A program made the translations under genes and the position numbers. The notes beneath the pieces are model-generated. The model had not been told where the DNA came from and ran no database searches. It saw only the letters and a list, made by a program, of their open reading frames with translations. A stretch of DNA of 64,000 bases from Antennarius striatus (taxonomy: Eukaryota > Chordata > Actinopteri > Lophiiformes > Antennariidae), in assembly GCF_040054535.1 (NCBI RefSeq), contig NC_090779.1, positions 23,366,501 through 23,430,500 of the forward strand, in the 5' to 3' direction. Positions 24,590 through 48,900 of this stretch are shown here, piece after piece; the stretch's first letter is position 1; each line of letters starts with the position of its first letter.

Positions 24590-24720
24590 CACAGTGCACT
24601 GGCGTCGCAGCCGGAGTGTACCCTGTCTCACGCCCCCAGTCGGCTGCGATAGGCTCCAGCAAACCCTGCGACGGCGGGAGAAGCAGGTATAGACAAGGAA
24701 TAAATGAACGAGCGTCCAAA
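24590..24720 (+). repeat. second copy of the 'GGATAGGCTCCAGC' repeat
   Basis: GTGCACTGGCGTCGCAGCCG, then AGTGTACCCTGTCTCACGCC and GCTGCGATAGGCTCCAGCAA, ending in AATAAATGAACGAG. It is the same family as the copy at 22960-23200, but a different subfamily end. Confidence 0.65.
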
Positions 24721-25534
24721 TAAAGTATAAATAAAGTTAAATCATGAGTCGTGATTAAAAAAAAAAAAGTGTTATTAAATGATTCAAATTTTATTCTTTT
24801 TAAAAGCATCGTCACCAAACTTTGGTTGGTGAATCCCTCCGACTGGCAGCTGCTTCCTGTCGCCGATGGGACCCCAACGCAACGCGGGCGAAGCAGAAAG
24901 CTAAATCCGATTTCAATCCGGCGCTAACGTGATCTAAACGGGCCTCTTGGCTCTCTAGGACGGATTGACAGATTATCTTTATCGCCGCTTTGTTTTATTT
25001 TTGGCTGTTTACTCCGCGTCTCCGCTGTCATCTCTCACGACATTAAAGGAGCTTCGATCTTCTGGGGGGGGGGGGGGGGTTGAGCTTCCTTTAATGTTTA
25101 AGTGCTTGAAATGACAAACATGTGAAAGGATTCCAGAGAGAGCTGACAAGCCTTTCTGTCGCCCCGTTCTGCAGCAGAGAAGAAATCGACCCCCCCCCCC
25201 GCCCCTGTAATGTTAGAACGCCAGAAGCTGCATCAACTCGAGGGGGGAGGCAGACCCCTTGGGTTCGAGGTCTTCTGAGGTCAAAGTCATTACATGCAAC
25301 TACATGTGCAAATAAAAGGGAATAAACTTTTACGTTGTGGAATAAATCCTTTCACTTTTATTTACAGAGGGGATCTAAATAGACCCCCCACCCCCCATAA
25401 TGACCTCCACACACTCCTTTATATATTTCAGGAGGTCATCGACCAGATTCAGCAGCAAGTAAATAAAACACCCCCACCCCCACTCCTGGCAGCATGACTG
25501 AAATTTGACAAGAATGCAAAGAAATAATTTGACA

Positions 25535-25700
25535 TTTTATGGCAGGTGTCAAATTCAAGGCCCGGGGGCCAAATGTGGCCCACTACGTCTTTTTATGTGG
25601 GCCCACGAGAGCATAAACGGTCAGTGTCTAAACATAAATACCAAAAACTACGTTTCCCACAATGCAGTAATTAAACCCAGTTTAACTTTGACAAAAACGT
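25535..25700. repeat. interspersed repeat, possible hAT-type relic
   Basis: GGCAGGTGTCAAATTCAAGG, then CCCGGGGGCCAAATGTGGCC and TTATGTGGGCCCACGAGAGC, a wording frequent in fish genomes. There is no coding capacity. The family assignment is a guess. Confidence 0.45.
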
Positions 25701-26051
25701 GAACAAACTGAATGTCCTAACTTGTGTTTGATGTGATTTTTCTTTATTCTCTTGGATAGTTTGATCCTTGATTGATGGAGTTCTGTGAGTTTGATAACCT
25801 GATAAATTAAAAGGATTTACGTTAGAACAGAGAAACACATTTTTTCCGTGTAACTGTAATGTTGATGTAATGACTAAGGAGTAGTTACGTTTATTTTACG
25901 TTACATTTAGTGACATTTATAAGTTACATCAGGCCCTTTGAGGACGGCCATTATGCCCTTAGCTTAGCTTATTTTAGTTTAAGCTTAGTTTATCTTAGCT
26001 TTACCTTAGCTTATCTTAGCTTTAGCTCAGCGCTCCTTAACTCGGCGCCCC

Positions 26052-26852
26052 CTAGCTGCGATGGCAGATATCGCAGCACTCCAGACAAAACTCGAGACAC
26101 TCGGTGGGCTCGCAGCAGGACTGGAACAGCACCTGGTGGCAGTGGGCGTGGCAGGTGAGCTCCTCCACGGGGGCGTCCTGGACGGCGGCGCAGCAGCGGG
26201 CGGCGGCGCGGCAGCAGGAGGCGCAGAGGGCGTGGAGGCAGGAGCAGAAGGCCTCCAGCAGGGCCAGGAGCAGCACGGAGGCCTGGCAGGACAGGCAGGC
26301 CAGCAGCATCCGGGGGCAGGCGGCGTCTGCTGCCAGAGGGTGGGAGGGGGGGCAGGGATGAAATAAAAATCATCCGCAAATCAGGATCAACAGCTCCATT
26401 AACCCCCCAATTAATCACCGGCGTGTTTGTTTGTGACGCCGAGTCGAAGTTAAAAGAGAAACAACTGTGTGATTGTTTTTACTTAATCACACATCATCCA
26501 GCCCCCCCCCCCCCCGGGGGGGTCAGAAAGGTCACGGAGGCCAGCCGCTGATGAGGAATGCGTAGAGAGAGAAGCTGTCAGCGGATAATTGTTCTCCTGC
26601 TCAAATTAGGCGCGGGTGACATTGCATGCGTTAACCCGGCGGCGCGCCGACGAGCCACTTCCTGCGATCCGACGTGTTTGTGTTGTTGTTTCATCCGCCG
26701 AGAGAAGTCGTGCAAACGGAGCCGTTTTATCTGTTTACTCAAAGAAGGACATGAAAAGGAGAAGGCACAATTCCCTGGGGAGTGGGGTCCAGCGTTTTTC
26801 CTGCTCAGCCACTCCAATTATACACCCCCCGCACATAACGTATGCTAATGAG

Positions 26853-26884
<32 letters not shown>

Positions 26885-27586
26885 GCTGCTGTATTGATTT
26901 AATGTGTAACTTTATAGAGATAACAACAGGAACACAATGATAAACAAGAAGCGGCCCCTGTGTGTGAGGGGGGGAGGGGGTTGAGTTGGTGGGGGGGGGG
27001 CAGTTTGGAAAGTCTTCAAGGGAAACTTTTTAGAGCCGCTTCGGTGGAAACAGAAAAAAATCTTGTGGATTTGTTCCATCCTTCATCAGGATGGAAGGTG
27101 ATATGAGTCCGATTCAGACCCCCGCCCCCCCACACCTCACCTCATCCCACCCCCCCCATGATGCATTTGTTCCCACCTGCTGTTGGATGTGGAGCCTCCT
27201 CGTTCCTCCTCTTCCTCTTGCTCCTCCTGCTGCTTTCCTTCGACGAACTGAAGCCCTGCTGGGGTGTCATCGGGTGCGGGGAGGGAGGTGGGCAGAGGCC
27301 ACATGGCGGACAGGCGGGGGCCCCCGGTGGGGCCGCTGAAGGCTGACCTGGAGGGGAACCCGGTCGAGGGAGTTTTAACTGCTTTACCTTCTCTGTTTCT
27401 TCTGTTTCTGTCTTTGCGACACTTGAAATCATCTCCTGTGATCCTGTGCTGTTGTCATGACAACACAACACACTCAGAGCACCACCCCCCTCCCCCTCCC
27501 CGGGTCAGACGGTTCTACTCACTCCTGATGAGGTCAGTCTGGACGGGACTTCCTCCGCTAATGGGGTCGCGAGCCAAAAGGATTTC
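26052..27586 (-). CDS. mdfic: mdfic-type MyoD family inhibitor domain protein (5' end not found)
   Basis: Three joined minus-strand exons: 27586-27523, 27347-27177 and 26329-26052, with matching phases. The last exon encodes a cysteine-rich tail of about 90 residues ending CCEPTECLEFCLECCDICHR-S, which aligns with the C-terminal end of vertebrate MDFIC/MDFI (a cysteine-rich domain that binds and restrains transcription factors). The junction PVQTDLIRSQP matches the LIRTQP region of MDFIC, and a basic serine-rich stretch (SSSKESSRRSKRKRR) precedes the domain as in the family. Unusually, the CCVHC entry motif reads ACPRM and the central CCCCCGSGEC part is diverged. Position beside foxp2 fits MDFIC. 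The start exon is not found; it should lie above 27586 on the minus strand. Confidence 0.75.
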
Positions 27587-28049
27587 CTGCGCTGCGAATC
27601 AGAAGAAAGTCAGACGGAATCCTGGACAACCACAGCCACCAAACGTTCTCCTGTCGTCTCTGAATGTTTTTTAAAAATATAACCTGTTCATCAGAATCCT
27701 TACAGAGCTTCCAACTTTCTTCAGGGTTTTTACCGAATGACCTTTTGACCTTAACTCCTTCTAGAAGCTCAACAAAAACCAACGACGCCTTCCAGCGGGA
27801 GCTGAACAACGAGCATCTGAGCGCTCTAGTAGTAATTTCCTACAGCTGATCTGGGGTCAGGTCAGGAGTACTCGCCTTCAGTCATGCCGTTCTGCTCCTG
27901 CGGCCCCCCACCCCCAGGTGAATGGACTCCAGGTAACATGTCAGGGGTCCCACATCGTCCTGCTTCTGTCCAGCACAAAGATCCGGAAACCTGCAGCAAC
28001 ACCCAGCAGGCGGGCCTGAGTCACGCATGTGGAGAGTGTGAGCTGTACT

Positions 28050-28079
28050 GTGTGTGTGTGTGTGTGTGTGTATGTGTGT

Positions 28080-28153
<74 letters not shown>
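28050..28153. repeat. (TG)n microsatellite
   Basis: TG run of about 100 bases with two small interruptions (TATG and GAG). Confidence 0.97.
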
Positions 28154-28154
<1 letters not shown>

Positions 28155-28332
28155 ACTGCTGTTCAGTGACTTAACAACACTCCCCTTCCCAGCAGATCCC
28201 TGAGTGGACGCTTCAAACACACTGATGGGAGAACAGCAGCAGATTTCAGATTCCGCTTCTGTTCTGCTTTTAGTCACCTAACACGATGGAGACACATACC
28301 CCACGAGTGTGTCAGAGAATACTGCATGTAAG

Positions 28333-28444
<112 letters not shown>

Positions 28445-28798
28445 TCAGTATGCTAAAATATTCCTCTTCTTCTTCCGTCGGTTTATTTTCGAGCAAACCG
28501 TAAACCTGCTGCTCCAAGAAAGAAGTCATTAAATCTGGATTTTAAAAAAAATTGCATCTCAGAATATTTTTCACAAAAAAAAATATTTAAAAATAATAAT
28601 AAAAATTTTCCATAATTATGCAAATACAACTAAACACATCCGGCGAACGTGACAGACGTGTGTGACGCTGGGATGTGTTTTCTCCCATTGATTCATAAAA
28701 GAGGAAAAAAATGATGTTTAAATCTCAGTTCAGCCAAATATTTAAGACAGTTCTTAATGGCCTTCAGGAAAGGAGTATGTTCTTCCTCTGTGGATGAC

Positions 28799-28799
<1 letters not shown>

Positions 28800-28861
<62 letters not shown>
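28800..28861. repeat. (ATTG)n microsatellite, about 15 units
   Basis: Perfect four-base repeat. Confidence 0.98.
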
Positions 28862-29984
28862 CTCCCCTCAGCCTGGAAAGGAGGTTGTGAATGTTTTAAG
28901 GTTCTTATCTGGTCATTTTTATTTGCTTCTCTGTCTGTTAAACGGACAAATAAACTAGATTTAACGCTTATTTGCAGAAATGCCTTTCCCCCACAGAGGA
29001 GGACATGACGGAGGCGAACGGGCGACGGCGTCGAGGTTTTGCCGTGGAGGAGGAGACGAGGAGCTGTTGACTTGAGTGTTGTCAGAGGAGCGGCGTTGAA
29101 AACACGTTGACTCGCCTGGCGGTGAGTTTATGGCACTTCAAAGCAACTCGTAAGTGAAACCGTTGAAGTCGTCGAGCGCCGTGCCAACTTTCAGTCAGCG
29201 AACGCGCGGCGTGGAGAGGCAATCAGAGGAGAGTGTCGTCTAATGGGCTGACAGCGAATCAAAGGAGCAGAAACTTAAAGCTAAGTCCTTATCAGCCGAG
29301 ACAATTACTGACATTAGTGGAAACAGAGGCCTTTGTTCTGTTTGCTGGTGAAGTGTGCAGGAGCGGCGGCGTTTCTATTTCACTGTTTCCTGTTATGATG
29401 TCATAAAAAGAGGTAAAAAAATTTTAAAAAACCACATAAAAACAATTTAAAAAGTTATCAGTGATCACCGTTGTTTATTTTTTTGGTTTGTTGACACATG
29501 TCTCGACAATTTGTGTTGGGGTGTATTTAGGTTCTGGTGCTGATTCTGGATTATTTAAGACACTTTGGGTCAGAATCACATGAGGGAGTTTTGTTTCTTT
29601 CAAAATAAAAGCACTGAGAACTCATGATGAACCATCAGTAGGAGATACACCTGGATCAGAGCCCGACTCTGGGACTTGAACTCCTCTGCAGTAAATATTT
29701 AGGATGTAGATTCATGTAATCTGATTTCATCTGTTTAAATCCCATTTCAGAATTTTATGGGTTCTAGTTTAGCCACGCCCCCTAAAGCTTTGCGGAAAAA
29801 CACCAAACAACAAACACACAAAATAATTAACAATCCGGTTTTAAAAGTCAGTAATAGTGAAAAAGTTATTCTTGCGTTTATATTTTCACATCTAGGTTTA
29901 TTTACTGGTTGATATCAGGATGCTGTTACTGTTTGTTTTTTTATTTATTGTTGTTGTTTATGGACTCTTTCCTGTTTAATGCGC

Positions 29985-30033
29985 CATTATAAGTCATTAT
30001 AAGTCATTATAAGTCATTATAAGTCATTATAAG
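29985..30033. repeat. ten-base tandem repeat AAGTCATTAT, about 5 units
   Basis: The unit TCATTATAAG repeats exactly after GCGCCATTATAAG. Confidence 0.95.
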
Positions 30034-30930
30034 CAACAAACAAACAGTTACACACAGATGAAAGAAAAATGGATTTCATTCATTCACAACACATAAACAA
30101 ATAACTTTTTGAGTCGTTTATTTGCGACGTATTATTGTACACATGTAAAAACATTAGTTGTATTGACCCGAAACAATTGTTTGTTTGTCAACAATCGCTC
30201 TCACAGCGTTTCTGCTTGTTGTGTTACGGTTACATCACTTATCAGGTGATCACTCACGACGGGCTTAACATCAGAACAACAACAACTAAACAGCTTTAAG
30301 TCACCAGGTCACATATTTATCACACTGTAATCAGAGACGCTGGACAAACACTTGTTTACCAACACGGGGTTGTTTGTACACAACATCGAATGTGAAGAAA
30401 TGTTATAAAAGTGGGATTTATTTTGTGGAAATGTGACCAAATTGTAAATAAACAGTGATTTAAACACATTTCAGCAGCGTTAAAAACTCATTTCATGAAC
30501 CGAAGCTGTTTGTGGGAACAAAAACCTGACAGTTTGTACAAACACGTCTGTGAATAAAATACATCCCATGTTACATATATATTGTCTGTACGCCTTGCTT
30601 TTGGGTAGGTACTCCTAAAGTCTTTGCTGGTGCTACTAACTTCTAAATTTGGGAGCACCAGTGCTACCAAGAAAAAAAGTTAATTTCAAGGCCTGTTAAA
30701 GATAATTCAACTCAAACGTGTTTCTTTAGGTCTGACATCATGACAAGTATTTCTGTAAATTACTAAATGATCAATTTGGTTTCTGGAAATAATCTTTTAC
30801 CTGAAACTTTTTTATTTATGTGTTTTTTCATGTCGATTTTTGACTGGTTATGTTTTGTTTTTTTCATCTGTACAACTTTAAATTTTCTCACTTTCGCTTT
30901 TGGTCCCTTTATCAGAGAAGTTTAAAACTT

Positions 30931-30936
30931 TTTATT
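30931..30936 (-). terminator. possible poly(A) signal of the foxp2-type gene
   Basis: TTTATT on the plus strand reads AATAAA on the minus strand, about 160 bases after the stop codon. Real FOXP2 transcripts often have longer 3' ends, so this may be one of several sites. Confidence 0.35.
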
Positions 30937-31096
30937 GCTAGTAAATACCCATGAAGGAGTCGTAATGTCTCCCGTGTCTTCTTATCTGACATGTAGATGT
31001 GTAGTCGAGCATCTCCGATGCGTTTCATGCTCATATCTGATCAACTTTCATCCCTGAATCTGCAACAACTGATTATTTGAATTCTGACATCTTTCG

Positions 31097-42399
<11,303 letters not shown>

Positions 42400-42412
42400 C
42401 GCCTCTAAAAAG

Positions 42413-44290
<1,878 letters not shown>

Positions 44291-44292
44291 AT

Positions 44293-45153
44293 TTAAAAGT
44301 AGTAAAGGCTTTTTTTGAGATCTTTGCTGGCTGCAGAAAGGCACCAGCAGACGGGGAACATGCAGGCTTGTGCTGTTAGTGTCATCAGCCTGATGTCATG
44401 TGACTCCTTCATGCCTGTAACTTCAGGGTCAGTCGTTTCCCATGAGGTCATCAGGTCACCGACGTGACCTCTCTCAGCTGTAACCCTGCAGTATGTGTCT
44501 GGGGAACAGTAGGGCTTCCCCCAGCTGGGGGGGTGTACACCGGCCACAGTGACTCCCCACGGCTGATAGACTTGTTTGGCCCAGTCCAAAGACGTCAGCT
44601 GATACCTCCTTGGATCCTGCAGAGGGCATCGTGGCTCCACGTCAGCCAGAGCTCTGCTCTCGTAGAACCTACACAGGAAGCAGTCGATGTCCGTCCGCGC
44701 CAGACGACCTGTGGCGCTGTCCGACCTTCGCCTCCTCCCCCTGGGCCTCCTGCAGCGACTGAAGTCCCCCTGCTGGAAGTCCGTCAGGTTGTCGTGGTGA
44801 ACGCCCCAGTAATGGCCCCGACCGTCCTCGCAGCGACTCACCTTCACAAAGCATTCGTTCACAGACAAGTTGTGCCGGACGCTGTTCCTCCAGCCTGGGC
44901 CACGGCTCCTGAGGTGGGGGAACTGCTCCTCCATCGCCCTGTAGATGGACACCAGGTTGAGTTTCTGGGATGGGGCCGATAGGATCACCTTGGCGATCAG
45001 GGCGATGTAGGAGAGCGAGGGATTGTCCGAGGGACTGTTAACGATGCCCTCACTGGTACCGGAAGGATCTGCGACCGTTGCAGCCATTTCTTCTGCCCTT
45101 TTCTTTCCTAGAAACATTAATGAAGGCAAATTTTTTTGTTGTCTTTCATGCAT
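44293..45153 (-). CDS. foxq2: FoxQ2-like forkhead transcription factor, single exon
   Basis: Open frame of 286 residues without introns. The forkhead spans about residues 43-135: NPSLSYIALIAKVILSAP, then a recognition helix GWRNSVRHNLSVNECFVKV, then GRGHYWGVHHDNLTDFQQGD and a basic tail RRPRGRRRR. The sequence VNECFVKV..(G/R)GHYW followed by DFxxGDF and an arginine cluster is the pattern I know from FoxQ2 proteins, a class kept in fish and lost in placental mammals. The usual KPPYSYIALI start reads NPSLSYIALI, so the N-terminal arm is altered. The first ATG lies about 60 bases after a TATA box, which supports this start. AATAAA on the minus strand (44212-44207) is a plausible poly(A) signal. 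It is not FOXP-like; other forkhead classes are not fully excluded. Confidence 0.7.
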   Translation of the reverse strand: MHERQQKNLPSLMFLGKKRAEEMAATVADPSGTSEGIVNSPSDNPSLSYIALIAKVILSAPSQKLNLVSIYRAMEEQFPHLRSRGPGWRNSVRHNLSVNECFVKVSRCEDGRGHYWGVHHDNLTDFQQGDFSRCRRPRGRRRRSDSATGRLARTDIDCFLCRFYESRALADVEPRCPLQDPRRYQLTSLDWAKQVYQPWGVTVAGVHPPSWGKPYCSPDTYCRVTAERGHVGDLMTSWETTDPEVTGMKESHDIRLMTLTAQACMFPVCWCLSAASKDLKKSLYYF

Positions 45154-45213
45154 CGCTCTTTCTTCTGGCAGTTCTGCTCTTTCCCGTTGGACAAACCCAA
45201 TCAGAATTCGAGG

Positions 45214-45225
45214 CTTTTATAATCC
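45214..45225 (-). promoter_or_regulatory. TATA box and TAATCC site of the FoxQ2-like gene
   Basis: On the minus strand the sequence reads GGATTATAAAAG, a good TATA box about 60 bases before the start codon. The overlapping plus-strand word TAATCC (45220-45225) is the consensus for OTX/CRX homeodomain proteins. Zebrafish foxq2 is reported to act in cone photoreceptors, where CRX is active, so the overlap is suggestive but not proof. Confidence 0.45.
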
Positions 45226-45798
45226 TCACATCCAACTGGAGTTGAGGGGGTGGGGGGGCATCGTTCTCCAGTTCAGAAACAACACTATTACTCACTGGTG
45301 AAATATGTTTTATGTTTGCTCAGTGAGATTAAGGCTCAGTCGGTTCGGTCACTGATATGTCGTTTTGTCACAGCTGTGAGATAAACGCAGGAAATATCCC
45401 AAATACAATGCATAACTCTAAACTACATACCTCTACAGATAAAACTTTATATAAGACGAGCAGATAAAAGTATAACCTCACTTTGTCACATACTTTCAGG
45501 CTTTCACAGTTACTTCATCATCGGGGAGTCAGTGATTGGTCAGCGGACCTCGTGACCCCAACACAAAAACCTCTCTTGTCGTACAAACAGCTTACTACAA
45601 GTCTCCCAAGAATAATTAGTTGACAGTTACAAATGAGGTCCACAAAACTTTTTCAATGAAAAAAAAAAATTTGTTCTAATCATTATAAATTTCCTGTTTG
45701 TAAAAATTTATATCACAAAAAGCACTGCCTCCCAGAGAAAGAGGAGGATTTCTCCTCCTGAGATTAGACTACTGTACATAGTTGAAGTCTCTCCTGGG

Positions 45799-45808
45799 CT
45801 ATTTATAG
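45799..45808 (+). promoter_or_regulatory. MEF2-type site before ppp1r3a
   Basis: CTATTTATAG fits the MEF2 consensus YTAWWWWTAR perfectly and lies 107 bases before the ppp1r3a start codon. It could also serve as a TATA-like element. PPP1R3A is a striated-muscle gene, so a MEF2 site makes sense. Confidence 0.5.
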
Positions 45809-45914
45809 TGTTGGCCTTAGCAACAATGTTCTCTGTAACTGGACTCCGTCTGTTAAGTCACAGCATGTTGAATGTCAGAAGCAGAAGCACTGCTGTTCAC
45901 TTGCGTAAAGCCCA

Positions 45915-48900
45915 ATGGAGCCTGCAGGACAGCCGGGACCGTCTGGGACCTGTAGCCTCTTAGGAGTGCCAGGCTTCACCAGCACCATGGACCTGGACCC
46001 GGAAGATGATGAGGGTGAGGCAATTATTGGTATCAGGCCCAAATCTTCCCCACTCCCAAGGAGGAAGAGCTCTACGTCCGATGAGGAATTGGAGCTAGAG
46101 ATACCCCCCTCCGGCTCCAGGAGAGTGTCCTTTGCAGATGCCAAAGGTCTCAGTTTGGTGCAAGTGAAGGAATTTGGTTGTTGGGATGTACCCAAGCCTC
46201 CGGGATATGACTCTTCAAGTAGTGTGAGCAAGGATGGAGAGGAATACTTCCTATCTCCTATAACTTTCTCCCTTCCTTTGTCCAGTGAGGAGCAGTTCAG
46301 AAAAGTCCAGGAGCAGAAAGTCGAGTTGGAGGCAATCGAGTTAGTTCCAGGGACCACAATACTTAAAGGAGTGATCCGCGTCCTCAACATCTCCTTCCAT
46401 AAGGCGGTTTACGTCCGAACCACTTTGGACGCCTGGTCCAGTCACTTCGACCTCCTGGCAGAGTACATACCCGGTTCTAGCGACAGTCTGACGGACTGTT
46501 TTCTGTTTAAACTCACCTTAGTGCCTCCGTTTGGGACTCACGGCATCAGGGTTGAGTTTTGCTTGCGATACGAGACTCCGGTTGGGACGTTCTGGGCCAA
46601 CAATACCAACAGGAACTACGTGCTGTCCTGTCACCAGAACCAGGAAAAGAGGAAAGAGAACCCAACAAGAGAAAACATGAACAAGAAAAGTTGCCTGAAG
46701 ACTGTCGGGTGAGGATATGAAGGGTTTCTCTGATGGTTTTAGACTCAGCCGAGAAGAAAAGTCACCTTTGGAAGAGCCGACTGGCCCATTTCTGCATTAT
46801 TTAAAAATATTTAACCTGTTATAAGCACTTGACCAAAGTTGTAGCTGTTGATGAATTAATTCTTTATGTGGGGCAAAGGGTACATGAGCATATTTATTTT
46901 GTATGATTGTGTGAGGTCTTGGCGTTAAAATCATTTCACATTGCTGTGAGGAAAAAAATATGTAATTGCTGAAGAAAATACATGACAACTGGTTTGAAAA
47001 AAACATTTCAGGGATCACAATTTCTTTTATTCACAGTCAGAACGTCTCCACCTTGGAGAACAACTCAATAACGGACGTTCCATCTCAGGAACATCAATCC
47101 ATAGGTGAATATTTATTTTGCTTTAATTGTGATATTAAAAAAAAAATATCTGCAGGACCGAAGGTTCATTGTAAATTTTTGATATTTCCTTTGTTTAGGT
47201 GTGTCAAAACACGAGGAGGAAGTTGACGAGAAAATAAATCTAATCTCCGACGGTCGGTCAGGAGCATCGTTGGAGGATACACAGAAATTACTGGTGAGTA
47301 AAAACAAGCTTTCGGTATTAAAACAGCTTAGTTTATGAACACATTTATGACTTTTTTTAGACTTACTTACCAAATAGTTACAGCTTATAACAAGAGCTGA
47401 AACAAACAGCCCAAATATTTATTCCTCTATTCATTGATGGAATGTCAGGTGAAGTTTCTTCATGTACCAATCATTTCTAAAGATTTACAGCAAAACTAGA
47501 CAACATAATTCTCCTAAACAGATGAAGAAGATGAAGACTATCTGAAAAAAGATATTTAGAAATAACACAGGATGACTACAATAAAATTTAGAAGTTTTTG
47601 CAGCTTAAGGTTTCACTGTGTTCTCAATGCTAATAGCGTAGCCACTTCCTTAGTTCCTCTGAGTTATGCAGAGATTGTTTGTTCTGGCTGATTTCTGTTC
47701 CAGCTGGTGTGACTTCTTGCGAGGATGTACGTGAATACTTTTAGCATAAGGGCTACAGCGAGGATTTCACCATAAATATCACATCAGTTTGGAATCTGGG
47801 GGCCTCTGGAGAACTGGTTTACACAGCTGGAGCTGCATGAGACCATTTTAAGTTAATTTTTGGCTGTTTTTCAACATTTTAAAACCATTATCCGCCTTCG
47901 CTGAGATCCTTTTCTTACTGCGAAGCTCCAGAAATATTTTATGGTTTTAGAAGCTTCCTCCATATTTCCAATGGCATTGGAGTGAACAGATCTTGACTGA
48001 ACTTTACTTTTCTGGGTGGACCCTTTCTTTAAGTTTGTCCAATAGTGTAACCTGTGTCAGCTTTTGTAACTGGTAAACTATTTTGGATGAGGCGGTTTGA
48101 GAGGCTGGAGGTGCAGAAAATTTGGCCTGATTCCTGCTGCTCTTTCTGGGAGAACGTCACATGACCAGCAGTGGCGTAACATAATGTACTCTGCCCTCAA
48201 AGGACAACAGGCTCATGCATCACACGTCCGCACTGTCTCATGTTTTGTGACTATTTAAATCATGCGTCCTCTAATGTGTGAGAAATTCAGCCAACGACGA
48301 GCATTTTACGGTGTGGGCCAGGCTGCAGCTCCTTTTACTTGACACTGATTGGTTTGTCTGATTTTGTAACTTCCTGGATTTTGTCCAAAAGTCCGAACCC
48401 TTTTCTTCTTTGCCAAGTTTAGGATTTTTATAACTCTAGTTTGGATCCGAATGAAAGCATGGATGTGAAAGCACGCCTGCAGAACTCTTGAAAGATTGAA
48501 CTCAATCGATTCTGTCCCTTTTTGTTGATCGACAGGCCGAAAGCCGACGGAACTGCGGCCGAAGAAATCGCAGAAAAGCAGCGCATGTGGCTCGGAAGGA
48601 CTTCTTTGCTCAGAGAGACAGAAGAACGAATGATGCAGAAAGAGATGGATCACCTCCAGAGGAAAGGCAGGCAGCTGAAGAACAAACCATGGAGGAAAGG
48701 CTCTCAAAAAATCAAACATCTTTTGACCAGAACTGCAACACAGAAGGTACTCTGTTTGGATCTCTTGAACCCACTGTGGACAATCTACATGACACCTCTC
48801 TAACACAGGACAGCACATCTACCAGTGAGAAAGAAGCCTCTGAGAGCATCCTATCCATCCATCCAAGAGGTGAAATTATCACAGATAAGCAAGACTATAC

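Larger units (their letters stand above)
22812..26051. other. intergenic region between ankrd26-like and mdfic-type genes
   Basis: The genes on either side end towards each other (plus and minus strand). The region holds three interspersed repeats, listed separately, several homopolymer G/C runs and no supported exon. The stretch 24930-25060 (with GACAGATTATCTTTATCGCC) has balanced composition and could be a conserved regulatory element, which cannot be judged from one genome. Confidence 0.5.

Noticed and set aside
26061-26366. Ala/Gly-rich and Gln-rich plus-strand frames
   Set aside because: Antisense of the C+G-rich last exon of the mdfic-type gene.
44464-44982. 172-codon plus-strand frame over the forkhead gene
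   Set aside because: Antisense shadow of the FoxQ2-like coding exon.
48306-48818. 170-codon minus-strand frame at the start of ppp1r3a exon 4
   Set aside because: It covers intron and exon sequence of ppp1r3a without any domain pattern; the plus-strand exon is well supported.
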